NCBI RefSeq assembly: GCF_964204645.1
Contig: NC_134030.1
Coordinates: 16,869,110-16,933,109 of the forward strand
Direction of reading: 5' to 3'
From: Tubulanus polymorphus
Lineage: Eukaryota; Nemertea; Palaeonemertea; Tubulaniformes; Tubulanidae
DNA: 64,000 bases
The notes below the pieces were generated by a model that saw only the letters and a list, made by a program, of their open reading frames with translations, had not been told where the DNA came from and did not search any database. How positions within the stretch are numbered: the stretch's first letter is position 1; every line of letters starts with the position of its first letter. This document shows positions 31,549 to 44,484 of this stretch, piece after piece. Made by a program: the position numbers and the translations under genes.

Positions 31549-33303
31549 GAGAATCATAAGGGAAAAATGTAGATTACTCATTCATGTCACTGTAATTTAT
31601 ATTAGTACCTATGCATATTTTGTATAACCAATTGCAAACTTGTACTCATGAAAAGTTCTATGATTGTGGTGGGTTTCAAGGTAATTGTTTTTTTTTGTAT
31701 AAGTTCACCAGGGGCATTGAACAATTAACTTTCAACTTGTCAGATTGTGAAGCGTCTCATCAAGTTGGTATGGTGTCCCTGGACCCCTAGTTAACACTTA
31801 CATTTCATCCATAGTTTCTTTGATGGAGCCAATCCATGTTTCAACAGGACCTATTACATGCTGCTATACGAACTAGGGGTCCAGGGACACCATGCCCACT
31901 CGGAAGTGGTTTGAAATGATCATCTGATGATTTCAATATTCAATGCCCCCTGATGCTGAAACCAATGAGCTCATGGACTACAAATATATATGAAAGATCA
32001 AGAAAATGAATCGTTTTCGAGGCGTTTTCAAAATTTCCCTTTAAAACTTCAAAAATGTGTAAAAATTGCCATTTTTGGTGTACAAACCAAATATTAAGAC
32101 AATCCATTGAAGCGTCTTCAAAACTTCCCAAAATAACTGGATTCCGTCTGCAGACGTCCCAAGCGGGCTAAAAATGCGTGCTTTAATCTTCAAGAAATAA
32201 TGAGCTACGTGAACTGATTTTCCAAATAAAATTGTATACGTATATCTTAGTGGGAGAGAGTTAATAAAACACATGATATCAACAATGCATCCTATTGGTT
32301 GGTAAAAATGGATCGCTCGGCGGAAGTGCGGGCAGACGAGCGAATTTGTGGGCGATCCGGTCGCCGGTGTAAATAATCGGTCGAAAATATCAGACATGTT
32401 TAATACAGGCGATTGAGTCGGCCGACAAAATCGCTGTCGCTGTGAGCTGCCACACTGCCGATTTTTCATTGCCATCCAAACTTCTAAATGCCAACTATGT
32501 CTTGGATATTAATTTAAAAAACGTTTTGTCGATAACTTCTATGTTTTTTGCCTTAAAAATGAAAAATAATGAAATGTGCACTCGGGCGATTGACGAACCA
32601 ATTCCAGCACAGCACAGGCCATTCTATGACTATAACTGCAGTTTAGGTTACCTTCTAGGCCCACATAGTAAACATCTTATCTAATAAATAATATACATAT
32701 ATCATTAAATGTATATATACATACCCAACGGGCTCATGTACATAGGCCTAAAAACTGGATGGCCGGAAGTAACTCTCTAAAAGAAAAGCCCGGGAGAATA
32801 TACATGCGCAATTTTAAATATAGGCCTACCACTGCCAGAGACCCTTTGCTTAACCCACCCATGGTGACCATAATTACCGTAAGCGAATTGTTGTATTATA
32901 CATATATGTAAAACTCACCTAAGGTGTAATGAAATGAGATGAAATTATGCCAGAATTTTTCCCAAGCTGATTCCAAAAGTGGAATTCGGCCGTGCGCACG
33001 TGCAAATCGTCTCGCCCGGACGACTACCCGGACTGGAGGTGGCAGCACAGCCTAGAACGAAACACTTGAATGAACTCCTTGTTCATCGACACGGTCCAAA
33101 CCCCTGCACTACAATCTATGAGAAAACAGTCTCAGACATAGCGATTCACCAATACTGTAGGCTAGCTATGCCAGGATAAATACGATTTTACTTAAAAAAT
33201 TTGACGTGAAAGATTTGCTTCAAAATGTTTATTAGACTGGTTGCCTGTCCAATTCTGTGACACCTGCGAGACCGGTAATCAGTCTAAATGTTTATGACAC
33301 AGC
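31549..33303. other. Gene-free interior of the long-inverted-repeat transposon
   Basis: Short open stretches occur on both strands (for example 32041-32475) but none has a recognisable motif or spliced partner. CTAGTTAACACTTACATTTC and a nearby GGGGTCCAGGGACACCAT (31766-31890, in inverted orientation) form an imperfect hairpin. Confidence 0.3.
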
Positions 33304-33690
33304 GACATCTGGCGTTATATATTGGCGTAAATGACGGGTTGACTGTAAGATTATGAGCTAACTGTAATATTACGAGTTGACTAAGATTATGAGCTAAATG
33401 TAATATTGACTGTAAGATTACGAGTTGACTGTAAGATTATGAGCTAAATGTAATATTACGAGTAGACTTTAAGATTACGAATAGACTGTAAGATTACGAG
33501 TTGACTGTAATATTAGGAATTGACTTTAAGATTATGAGTTGACTGTAAGATTATGAGTTGACTGTGTAAGATTACGAGTTGATGGTTAGATGATGAGTTG
33601 ACTATCTAAGCTTGTGAATTGACTGTAAAGTAACCACTTGAGAATGTAATATTGCGAATTACATTTTTTGCACTGATGGCGTTCCATATG
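33304..33690 (-). repeat. Right long inverted repeat with ~19-bp tandem units
   Basis: Reverse-complement counterpart of 26527-26977: units such as TGTAAGATTACGAGTTGAC. Fewer units than the left arm, so the arms have diverged by unit gain or loss. Confidence 0.8.
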
Positions 33691-34238
33691 ATTCGATCAG
33701 CATTTTTCATACGACTATTAGAGAGTGATGTTTTTCACGGGTATACTTACCACACCAATAAGACCTTTACCAGATATTTACCACCAAAACCGACTGAGCT
33801 AGGCCATCCGATATGTTCTGAATCCATGTTGAAATAGACATTAATATGGATATTGAAAACAAAAACTTAATAACATTCACCATCAATTTGGTGATGATAA
33901 TCTCCAGAACTATTTTTTGCCACAAAAACCAGATTCGCACCTGGCACAAAGCCATTTCGACTTCCCGCATCTACAAATGATAAGCCGTGCACCTTTACCA
34001 TTTTGTTCTACAAGTTCACAATCTTTACATGGTGGATGGGAAAAGCTTGTCATTCCTTTTTCCCAATTTTCTGTCCATTCGCCTGTTGAAGATATAAGTG
34101 ATTCCAGGTTTGAAAACAGGTTACACACAATGTACTTTGACTTAGCTGAGATAAGATGCATGTGAAAAATATGGAAAAAAACTTAATTTTTGTGTGAAAA
34201 AACTTTTTCGAAAATTGTTGCCAGGTAATTTCTTTATA

Positions 34239-34299
34239 CAGTTAACCCCGATATACCGCCCTCACACCAGTATATGGGCAGTATATCGGGGGTTGACTG
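34239..34299. mobile_element. 61-bp palindromic MITE with TA duplications
   Basis: CAGTTAACCCCGATATACCG at one end and TATATCGGGGGTTGACTG at the other, between TA dinucleotides. Almost only ends remain: a Tc1/mariner- or pogo-type deletion relic. Confidence 0.65.
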
Positions 34300-34699
34300 T
34301 AGTTTTACTTGTAGGGTGTATATGTTCTTCTATCTGTGGGCTCTGATTTGGCCCTAGATGGGTCATAGTACATGTACATGTTCATTGTCTAGCGTAATTT
34401 GAAAAATTCTTGTTTTGATATGAAGAAATGTGAAATGGAAAAACATGGCATTGTGAAAATGTCGGAACCCTTAATCCCTAACTTAGGCCATGTGATTTTA
34501 AGGTTCACAACGTCGTATCTCTTGGATTTATCCACGTTTCATCCAAATACACGATCTGTTTGTTCTCCTGTCTAGCTTTTTTATTTTCAGTAGATAATTT
34601 CTTCTTTGACGTACAATGTCGGGTCTTTCATGACTAAAGCTAAAAGAAGATACAATGATTTTAGATATTGATCAATTTGACACATAAATCTTCGGGCAG

Positions 34700-36860
34700 A
34701 CTGGAAGGGAACAGGGAAAGTCATTATACATAGACCTATGAAACATCAGATAATTAATCAAAATTATTGGATATGAAACTGTTTTGCCTACCGTTTTCCC
34801 CTTTTTTCAACCACCTAAAACCAATTCTCCTTATCCATTTCCATATCGAAACTCCTTTCAACTGAACTGATAGTTTGTTTTTGATTCTCGCATATATTCT
34901 ATAGAGATAAATACATAAATATGGAGATCAAATATTTCAAATCTGCTGTACCAAGATGGATGGTAAATTTATATTGACATTTTTGTAGTTAATATCCATT
35001 CACAGCCCTCTCAGAAGGGATTCGAAACTGACATCGGGACTGCTGCAGTATGAAATCCAGCTTGACTAGCCCTAGTGAACAGATTTGCAAGGATTTGAAA
35101 GGTTGCTTACCAATTATCAGATAACCTGATCACTTAGGGATCATTCATTTATAACGTACGCATAAAATTTGAATTCCTCAACCACCCCCCCCCTCTGTAC
35201 TCAAAATCTTTTCATATACACTTATCATTACAGTACGCAATTGCACTGACCCGTCCCCCTCCCTTAATGCGTACGTAATAAATAAATGACCCCTTAGGCA
35301 AATTTTGCGGATAATCATAGTTGAGTTAACTTGGACAATGGACATTGACAAGCTGATGATATCATCTAAGCAGTGCTTATGTATCCGGGCTAGCAGGGTT
35401 CATAGCCTCCAGGCCCAACTTAATTCAGGTACTTTCAAGGACCTATTTCAACAAAATTCAAGTACTATTTTCTGAAAAATACCATATAAACACTAGCATT
35501 TAAGGCGAATTTATTGCGATGAAAATTCCTTTATTGCAGAAATTTAAAAGAAGTACAAACGCAAATCATCATAAAGAAACATCCACGCGTAGCAGCGTAC
35601 TTGATAACTTTGGAATCTTTCAGCTTTATTTTAAGAAAGATTTACTACATGTATCAGAAATTAATAACTTTAAAACAAGAAATCTGTGGGCCTTTCAACG
35701 GAACTACACGTAGACCTCGCCATCAAAAAGCCATACTATCGAAAGCAAAAAATAACAAAATTATACAAAATCAAATTACAGCTCATCGACCTATTTACAA
35801 TCGATTAATTTGCTCCTTTTGAGTTTCGATGGCTGAAATTAGCTCTTTAGAGCCGCTTCTCCCATCGAAGATATGTCAATGGTTTTGGCGCATATCTTGC
35901 ACCTAGCTTCTGTTGAAATTGGTCTGCGTTGAATCAAACTTTTGTATGATTCATGCACCAACCAGGCGTCAGAGAAATGGCACTTTCCCATACTGGCCTA
36001 TCTAATTTTGAATCCAACAAATTTCGATGACCGGCTTAAACGTCTAAATGATAACAGCTTAACGCTTAATCATGATCAGCTCGGGATACCCTGACATAAA
36101 AAATCACTTTTCGATAGTTAATGCTCCAAAGATCGTCAAAATCAAGAACGGTCTTTATATTAATTTGAGGTCATTATTTACTACCAATAATCTATTTAGA
36201 ATTATTTTGAAGTATTTTGTTTGTTTATTTCATCACAACGGCATTTGTATATACGCGGCGCGCGATAGCGGTAGTGCCGCCACGTGTCTACTAATAGATT
36301 TGTATACGCATTGTCAGCAGTGAGCCACGTGCCTAATACATTTGTACTGTATATATACACAAGTCAGCAGTGTATACGAGTCAATTCAATTCAATATTTA
36401 TTTCACGGAAAAGCAGAACAATCAAATCATAAGAAAGCTAAACAAATTTTAAAAAGAACGAGAAAATAAAAAAAAATTTACAAATGTTATAGCGCGCTTT
36501 TCCATGTTGGCCTTGCAAAGCCTTAAAGGCCGCTAACGCAGTCTATAGCACGCTGACAGTACAGAATCACAGCACTCTCACACGTGGTTGGCAGTGCGCG
36601 GGCGTATTGAAGTCAATACAACAAACTAAATGACAAAATTTGGACAACATTAAAAATTCAAGGACTTCCAATGATTTTTACTGAAATTTTGAAAATTCAA
36701 TCATTTTCAAGGCCTTGAAAACGCATTTTGTGATTCAAGCACTATTAAGCACTTTCCAGGATCGCTACGAACCCTGTAGTCTGGCTGGATTTTTGGCTGT
36801 GGCAAACTCGAAGCAATCATGTTGGGGAGGATGCGTTTTTCTGGCAGTTGTTGATTCTTA
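34700..36860. other. Intron-like or intergenic stretch
   Basis: Apart from the DDE_3 exon near 34770-34880 and the MITE at 35134 I see no gene. At 36385-36470 TTCAATTCAATATTTATTTC resembles the start of the repeat inserted at 62680, so a related element relic may be present. Confidence 0.3.
35134..35296. mobile_element. MITE, complete copy B
   Basis: Ends TTAGGGATCATTCATTTATA and GTAATAAATAAATGACCCCTT; interior has a C-run and CATTACAGTACGCAATTGCAC. Opposite orientation to copy A. Confidence 0.75.
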
Positions 36861-37929
36861 CCCATCTATTGTAATGTATTTCTTATCTCTGGTCATATCA
36901 TGAATTTCTCTTCGGATTATGTCTTGATCAAATTGGTCTAGTTCTATAGATGGACGTCCGGTGTTACTAGGTTCAGGTACTGAAGACTTTTTTTCTGAAA
37001 ATCCACTGAAAATTAAGTTAAGTTCATTTATCGAACCAGCAGGGTTTGCAAAAAGAATTGTAAAAAGTTTGTATTGTATGATTTTCTATAGGCCTGAATG
37101 AAGAGAACCGGTCCATATTGTTTTGAAACATGTCTCTTTAATCAAGATTTTTTTTGTAACAGGCCTACGTATGAAAAATGATTACCTTCATATTTTTGAA
37201 GTGTATATAGTTTATTACTTAAAATCGAATTTATAACAGGCCTTCCATAGGCCTAAATAGTTATATGAAAAATAAAATTATAATAGTAAATAAGCAACGC
37301 ATGAACTTCCTTCTATAACATACCGTAATTCCTCTTAATCGAATCTGTGGATACTTTTTTCTTGAGAGCGGCCCGAATTCTTTCCTAAGTGCTGTTGTTT
37401 GGGATGTTTCGGCCTGTCCTCTCTTCTCGACGTATATGTGTAGTAAATAGATTTATAATTTCCCATTGCGGTTTTAAAAAGATAATATTGTGTTGCGCGT
37501 TCGTTTGTGTTTATATTTACTATTTAGCGATTAACCTGAATGCATATGCATAAGCGCAGTATGCAACACTGTGATTCTTTGAGCATTAATAAAATTCAAA
37601 AGCTACCACCCCTACGCAGAAATACTGCGTCAAAGTGCATGCGAAAAAGACGAACATGGCGGTTGTTTTCGCCGATTTAAGATGAGATTTCCTACTCTTC
37701 TTTCCAATCCTTCTAAGCGGTGATAAACGGATAAAAAATCGGATATTCATATGTCGCCTGCGACTTATGTGATCACGATAAGACCTAAATGAGGTGTGTA
37801 CTACAAATATTAAGCAAGATATCGCGAAAAAACAGGTCTCATACATTAATAAATAGACATTATATCCATAACCTTCATGTGGTCACGGCTTGTATACCAG
37901 AAATCATTGTAGGCATTTTGCTGTCGCAG

Positions 37930-39254
37930 TATTTTCAAGCGGTTCCCTGAATGTTCCCAAGAAATTCTTTGATACATTTTAAATGTTCTGCCAATTTCCG
38001 GGGAAGCTTTTTAGAACTCTTTATAACTTTCAGGTACATAGTTGATGGGAAAGTAAATACGAAATTTCTAAAACTCATCAAAATCAAGGACGGGACAGCT
38101 CCAGCCATGTTTGAAGCAATTAAGTTTGTACTGAACGAGTATGATGTTGACATCAAACAGGTGATGGGCCTCGGTGCTGATGGTACCAACAGTATGTCGG
38201 GTGAACGAAATGGTCTGCAAGCAATTTTCAGAAGAAATAGCCCATTCTGTATCTATATCCATTGTGTTTACCATCGATTGCATTTGGCTGTAAGCCAAGC
38301 TGGGAAAGATATTAATGAAATTGAAAGTCTTCAAAAAATCGTATCATCTATTTATGTGTATATCCAAGGATCATCGAATGGTCTGGAAAACATAGCTGAG
38401 ATTCTTTAACAGGACACAGTGAAATTCAAAATAATATTTGAGATAAGATGTTTGTGTTTGGGGGAAGCTGTAGTTGCTATAGTTAGAAATTTCAAGCCTT
38501 TGCTGGTATTTTTGAGTTGGGATGCTGTAGCACAGTCCGAGCCGGTGGCAGAGGGCTTAGTCAAACAACTAACTTCATATAAAATCTTGGCCCTCCTGCA
38601 CCTAGCTGCAGATGTGTTAACTAGAACGAATCGTCTAAGTAAAATTTTTCAGTATCGGGACATGTCCTTCGTATCAATTAAACACAATGTAAGTTATTTC
38701 CGAATCTCAGTATCAGCAGGAGTGCTGTCACTCGTTCTTCTTCAGGGAAGGATGTTTGAATTAAATACGAATATCCCGGAACTTTAATTTCATTTCTAGA
38801 ACCAATAAAGATATATAATTGTCTTAGCTGATCTGAGCTGCAAAGGTCGTACGATCAAAAATCAATGATCAATCATCGTTGATTGATATATTACTAATAT
38901 GGTTGTGGTTTCTTTTTTCAAGCCCACCCTCACCATTGAGGCATTAGATGGCATGAAAACTACCCCTTGGCCATATTTGCAGTCATATATGGAAAACCTC
39001 CTAGCCCAGGCTAACGGTAGTTTGCTCTTCAAAGACCAGCGTGTACTGAACTCAGCGCGGCGTGGTGAACAGGCTCAGGACCAGCAGTTTGATGGTGTCA
39101 AAATACATTCCTGCAGAACATAATGGACAACTTAAATAATAGATTCCCAAACGTACAAATTCTTGATTCAATGAAGGTATGTTAAGAAATCTACCCATAA
39201 TTATGATTTGCTTTGTAAAAATAAAAAAAGGATAATTCAATTTAATGTATTATT

Positions 39255-39285
<31 letters not shown>

Positions 39286-39440
39286 TTATTATTATTATTA
39301 TACAATTCGCACATATTTCACATATTTCAACCAAGGCAGTACCCAGACGAGCCACGGGACTTGAACAGATGGGGAACTATAGAAATTGAAAATCTCCTTG
39401 GTCATAACGGGATAGCAAAATTTGAAATATTTTAAAAATT
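37930..39440 (+). pseudogene. hAT-like transposase remnant (KIAA1586/ZNF862 type)
   Basis: After an AG acceptor at about 38031 the reading is DGKVNTKFLKLIKIKDGTAP, then VMGLGADGTNSMSGERNGL (38160-38220), PFCIYIHCVYHRLHLAVSQA and, after a stop at 38407, LLVFLSWDAVAQSEPVAEGLV and YKILALLHLAADVLTRTNRL (the LH.L.D......LS.IFQ helix). Further pieces are at 38899-39177 and 39330-39400. A GxGxDG...M.G....V block followed by HC..HRL.LA is typical of the hAT-derived KIAA1586/ZNF862-like group. The catalytic Asp of VMGLGADG is kept. Several stops and one frame change show decay. The N-terminal zinc finger was not found. Confidence 0.6.
39246..39301. repeat. (TTA)n microsatellite
   Basis: About 18 TTA units with one interruption. 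Confidence 0.9.
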
Positions 39441-40713
39441 TTCTAAATTTGAATTATTTCATTGAATAAGTATAACAATGGGCCCATACACATGGATTAT
39501 TTCTTACTTTTACACAAAGAAAATTCATTTTTTGAGCACCCAAAATGCACCAAATTGCTTGCGATATTTGAAAATTTTCCGAAAATTCGAAAAATTGAAT
39601 ATGCCGAAGCTCCGATCGCACCGAAGCACCGAAGTTCCTGCTATACTGAAATATGCCCAACGTTCATTCAAACATCCATCATCGGTGAAAGTATGATTAC
39701 TGTATACATGTACTGCAGGTTTTAATGTTGTATGAATATTTTGCAGTTCAAATGGGTATGATGCTGATTCCAATTTAAAACACATGAAGTTAAATGGTCA
39801 AGGACAGTCAACACCAAGATATCTCTCTTCGACCGATGTTGTACCATAGAAGATATGATTCTTTCAACAAAAGCAAAGTGATTCAACACGATCGACATAA
39901 CACTGGAATAGGTTTGCAGTGAATAACAGTTCATTTCATTTAGTTCTATGTACTTTTTAGCCAATCTGGATTTGATTGTTATTGAAACTCTGGGACTGTT
40001 AACAAGAGACAAGTAAGACAAGTGGAAAAAACACAAGTTATGCTTGATTCTCATATTCAAATTTAATTCGAATGCAAATTTATTCTATTACATCATATTA
40101 CAAAGCATATCATTGGTTCATACAGTAATACAAATTAGGAAAGAACAAATTGTATTATAGAATTTTCAAAAAGGTAATGAATTTCTATAACTAAATGAAC
40201 ATTCTTTTTCTATTACTAAGATCAGGAGTGACTCTCCCGTTTATTAGAAAGAAATGCACGCAGCTGATGGAATAGGTTTGATATTTACACACATGTTGCA
40301 GGTATAAATTGTTTATCAGTATAGAATTTGTAATCCATAAACATCGGCCCGAAACCCAGACCACATCAATTCAGAATTTATTGATTGAATCTACACTATA
40401 GTATATGTACATATTCAAATAATTCAATGAAAAGATTAACTTCTTAAATCTATTCCAAATCATAATACGTTCTTCTCTGTACTAATCATAATTTACTCAG
40501 TCTATCGACTCAGAAGGTGCTTAAGACGAGTTCTTAATAGGACAGGTTAATTTTTTAAGCGTGGTGATAATACAGTATCATGAAGTTTGAATGCCAAAAT
40601 AAATGCCTGGTCGAATAAATTCATATTTGTTGATTTTACGTCCGTGTATGTTCGGTTTCAAAGATGATTCACATTTGACGTGTACATAGCTGTTGCATAT
40701 TAGGTTCGAATCT
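39441..40713. other. Gene-free stretch
   Basis: Short open stretches on both strands near 39460-39785 overlap each other and have no recognisable domain. Nothing else seen. Confidence 0.3.
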
Positions 40714-43700
40714 GTCGATGCATTTTATTCTATGTATCGGTATAGTGACCATCGCCCAATCAAGCAACAACCGAGGCGTTTACCACCGGGTCATAGTAAG
40801 TTTTTCGAGTGTCATACTGCCAAATTACATAGTCACGGCCTCATCCGACCATCACAATCCCCCTGGGCCAGTCCCATCGTCTTGGCCAAGAAGTCCGATG
40901 GTAGCCTTAGGCTGTGTTGTGATTATCGGAAGTTAAACGACGCTACGATAAAGGACAGCCATCAGGTGGGACGAACTGACTCCACTCTTGAGGCTCTTTC
41001 GGGGTCGTCATGGTTCTCCTCTCTTTACCTCACAAGTGGGTACCATCAGGTGCCTATACAGGAGATGGATAAACCAAAGCATTCTGCACATAAAATCGAT
41101 TGTGGGAGTGGAACGTCATGGCGTTTGGCCTAACTAAAGCCCCTGCCTGTTTTTCTCGGCTTATGACTATGGCCCTGGATAAGGTTTCATGGAAAACTGC
41201 GTTGATATATCTCGATGATGTCATTGTTCACTCAGCTGATGTTGCGTTACACATCAGTAAACTCGCTGAGGTGTTTTCATGTTTCCGATCCGCAAACCTT
41301 AAACTGAAACCGAGAAAATGTCTCCTACTGCGGAGACGGTTGAAGTTTTTGGGCATCATTGTTAGTGGGAATGGTATGGAGGCTGACCCGTCCAAAGTTG
41401 AGAAAATTATGAACTGGCCTGTTCCAACCACGGTTTCAGAGGTCCGCAGGTTCACAGGGTTAGTGACCTATTATTCAAAGTGTATTGAGGGGTATTCCCA
41501 AATGTGTCGTCCCCTACACCAACTTACTAAAAAGGGCCATGTTTTTGTATGGGGAATGGAGCAACAGCAAGCATTTGACGCCATAAAGATGGCACTTATT
41601 TGCCTTCCTGTTTTGGCCTTCCCTGATTTCGAGACAGGTGCAGGCAAATTTATTATCCACTGTGACGCTAGTGACAGGGCAAGTGGTGCCGTACTTACGT
41701 GTAGGCAGACTCGTCCAAACGGGTGATCGCGTATTCTGGTCGCACATTACGGGGTGGTGAAGAGAATTACTGTGCCACCAGGCGAGAGATGCTTGCCCTA
41801 GTCGATATGATTGAACACTTCCGGCATTACCTGTTGGGCCTGAAATTTTTGGTGCGTACTGACCATGCAGCACTTAAATCCGGTCTTCAAACATTCAGTC
41901 TGGACAAGTTGCCCGCTGGAATGAACGGTTGACCGACTATAACTTTGATATTGAACACCTGCCCGGGCGTATCCACTTAAATGCGGATGCGCGGTTACAG
42001 GACGAGGACGCCGACATATCGATAGTTAAGGACTTAGTTTTCATCGACAACAGGTTAAACCTAGTGCCGATGTTATGCGTAAGTTTAGCACGAAAACCAG
42101 AGTGTTTCTTGGTGAATATGAGCAACTTGTTATTGACAAGGCCGTTTTATGTTTGAGACCTGCCCCTGGATCCAGCCTTTAAAACCACGTGTCGTTCTGT
42201 CTTACGTGTTACTGCCTAAGGCTTTGTCACACCTTCATGACGGTATCTCAGGACAGAACGCACTAAGACAGAACGGAAGATGCGCGAACGATTTTGGTCC
42301 CCTGGCATTACTAGAGCTGTGCACGAGTACATCCAACAGTGCCAGAAATGTCAACAGTGCAAAAATCCACCCTAGCGACCGAAGGCACCTTTGGTGTCGA
42401 CACCAGTTGGTCCTAGAGGGCAGAGGTTGCACGTTGATATAGTGGGCCCCCTACAGTGTATTAAACGTGACAACACATACGTTATTGTTGTCCAGGACGC
42501 TTAAACTAAGTGGGTGGAGGCATGGCCAGTACGGAATGAAAAGGCCCCCACTGTGGCTCGAAAAGTTGTGGACGAATGAGTGACGAGGTATGGCTGCCCA
42601 GAAAGCATTCACTCCGACCGAGGAGCCAACTTTGAGTCCAAGGTTTTGGCAGAAGTTTGTCGACTGTTGGGTATCGATAAGACAGGTACCACCTCGTATC
42701 ACCCAATGGGAAATGGTCAGGTGGAAAACTTAAGTAAATCAATCAAGGCCAAGCTGACCATATCCGTGAACGAAACCGGCACTGACTGGGATACGAAGCT
42801 GTCATCTTGCCTGATGGCATTCCGTTCTAGTGTTCAGGAGTCCACTGGCGAGATCCCTTTTTACCTGACCTTTGGTTCAGAGATGGTCTTTCCTCTGGAT
42901 ATCATGGTTGGACCACCCGAAGAACCAGTGTACAATATTAAGTTTAGCCGTGATGTACACGCCAACCTACAGGAGGCGCACCGTAGGGTTAGGGAGAGAC
43001 TGGGTAAGGCTCAGCGGCGTCAGACTACTAATTACGATAGATTTGCTAGGCGGGGTGGGCATAACGTTGGTGATAGGGTATGGCTCAATAGTCATGCCAT
43101 TAAGTCAGGGGAGGCTGCCAAATTTCATAAGAAGTGGAAGGCCCTTCATTATGATCGAAAAGCTGTCTGAGGTGACGTATCAGGTCAGACCGGAGGGTGG
43201 TCCCCGAAAGCCAAAGGCCGTCCACTTTAATGATATGAAGCCAGCGTTTGGCAAGCCCCCTACCAACGTTAACAAGGCTTTCCCTGTCAGAACGAATAAA
43301 AGAACAGTAGAGCCCCATCCAGCCCATGAGAGTGAAAGTTCAAGCTCTTCAGGGAGCGATGATGGGGAGATTGTCTGGTGGCGCCCCAACGACCGGATTG
43401 TTGCAGCACCTACAAATGACGCTACACCAATCGAAGCAGAGGCAGAAGTCGATCCCCCAGCGAGTCAGCCTGTGGAAAATGCCCAGCCGCATCCACCGGC
43501 CGACAACGCAGATCAATTTTGTCGTTTGCGTCCGAGGAGAGCATTGAAACAGCCAGCCCGATTCAGTGACTTAGTTCGTCATTGCTCGATGACCCAGAAT
43601 CCGGGAGAAGAAAGACCTGTGGCTGAAGAAAGGGCGAAAATTGCTGCGAGACAGAAAACACCTCACCGGTTAAACTCTCTGCTCTCCAGCCAACTTAACG

Positions 43701-43768
43701 TTTTTCTCTGTTTTTTAGCTACCAAAATGTCTGACGTGCTCCAGTTGGATACGTTGAATGAGATATGA
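40714..43768 (+). pseudogene. Ty3/gypsy pol: reverse transcriptase, RNase H, integrase
   Basis: This is a 5'-truncated gypsy-like polyprotein. Reverse transcriptase begins near RRLPPGHSKFFECH (40775), then SPWASPIVLAKKSDGSLRLC, GYHQVPIQ, VMAFGLTKAPACFSRLM and YLDDVIVHS with the catalytic Asp pair (~41205). The RNase H part includes HCDASDRASGAVL, YCATRREMLAL and VRTDHAALK. The integrase has a residual Cys pair (QQCQKCQQC), HVDIVGP, HSDRGANFES, SYHPMGNGQVENLSKSIK, and a C-terminal Ser/Asp-rich tail (ESSSSSGSDDGE). Breaks: near 41100 and 41724, stops near 41935 and 42500-42580, and a frame change near 43140. gag and the 5' LTR are missing. A different lineage from the element at 1-15470. Confidence 0.9.
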
Positions 43769-44475
43769 ACCCGAGATCTAATGAAAGCTGTTGTGCATGA
43801 TGTGCGGAGATAAGTACAAAGCTACACAAAGAGGACTGAGCCTGAATGGACACCGGACTTCAGCGCTCTGATAAGTTCTTGTGAGGCCCACTTATACCAG
43901 CAAGGTTACATGGTTGCGGGGTCGATAGTCGCTGGCGTCAAGGCTTTCCTGGCGTCAGCCAAGCGTTCACGGCCATACATGTCGTTGGGACGGTTTAATC
44001 GGCTGGGGACAGAACTCGGCTATTTGATATCCCAACATGGGGGTACGAGTTTACGCCTCGAAGATGAGCTGGAGAAGCTTAAACGGCAGCTTCGTCCAAT
44101 TCTCCTGTTGAGCGACTCGATGTTTAAAGGAGTCAAGTGCAGCGGTATGGCTTGTATGTAATCGCTCACTCAGGACATCGAGTTGAAGACGTAAGCCGGA
44201 CGATAAGACTGATGAGCGTCAGTTGCTCTGCTGTCGTCGTTAACCACGGGGTAAACAACGCGCGGGAATTCAGTGACACTGTCAAGGAGATATACTCCTT
44301 AGCAAACATGATACGGCAGAAGTATCCACTTGTCCCGATTTTCCACCTTCCCGTTCCAAAGGCCCCATGTATGCGAGGCAAGCGTGAGACGGTCATCCCG
44401 ATTGACCGTATCAATCTACACTTCGAGAAAGCTGAGTTCAGCACCATCGAACATCCATATCTCGAAGACCATGGC

Positions 44476-44484
44476 TACAGAGGG
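44476..44484. repeat. 9-bp target duplication TACAGAGGG, left
   Basis: Repeated at 45636-45644 directly outside the other end of the MITE. Confidence 0.85.

Larger units (their letters stand above)
26527..33690. mobile_element. DNA transposon with long repeat-rich inverted ends, integrase gene and HECT-domain gene
   Basis: The stretch is bounded by inverted repeats of about 450 and 390 bp that are full of ~19-bp units (TCAACTCGTAATCTTACAG). The outer edges share GCAAAAAATGTAATTCGCAA and the inner edges ACGCCAATATATAACGCCAG. Inside are a plus-strand spliced DDE integrase-like gene (27370-29610) and a minus-strand spliced HECT-like gene (30072-31548). 31549-33303 holds no recognisable gene. 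I did not find a clear target duplication. The class resembles the eukaryotic IS3-like (IS3EU) transposons, but that assignment is from memory of the integrase type. Confidence 0.65.
33827..37010 (-). pseudogene. IS630-like (DDE_3) transposase gene, dispersed exons
   Basis: Minus-strand pieces in order: 37010-36868 (NTGRPSIELDQFDQDIIRRE, ends at a GT donor), about 34880-34770 (LKGVSIWKWIRRIGFRWLKK, a winged-helix-like block), 34640-34495 (SHERPDIVRQRRNYLL then IVYLDETWIN, with the first catalytic Asp), and 34110-33827 (GKGARLIIC, then after a frame change AGSRNGFVPGANLVF and SGDYHHQIDGECY). The order matches IS630-related DDE_3 transposases. The last part, with the LNPIE block, is missing here; a related fragment is at 18833. 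A 61-bp palindrome (34239-34299) and a MITE (35134-35296) sit in its introns. The frame change marks it as dead. Confidence 0.6.

Noticed and set aside
32041-32475. 144-codon minus-strand open reading as a third gene of the long-inverted-repeat transposon
   Set aside because: No recognisable domain, poor start context and no spliced partner found.
39462-39785. Overlapping open readings on both strands near 39.5-39.8 kb
   Set aside because: Three frames are open over the same AT-rich bases with no domain or splice signals; chance is the simplest explanation.
41228-43547. Minus-strand and alternate-frame open readings within the gypsy pol
   Set aside because: They are shadows of the plus-strand reverse transcriptase and integrase readings.
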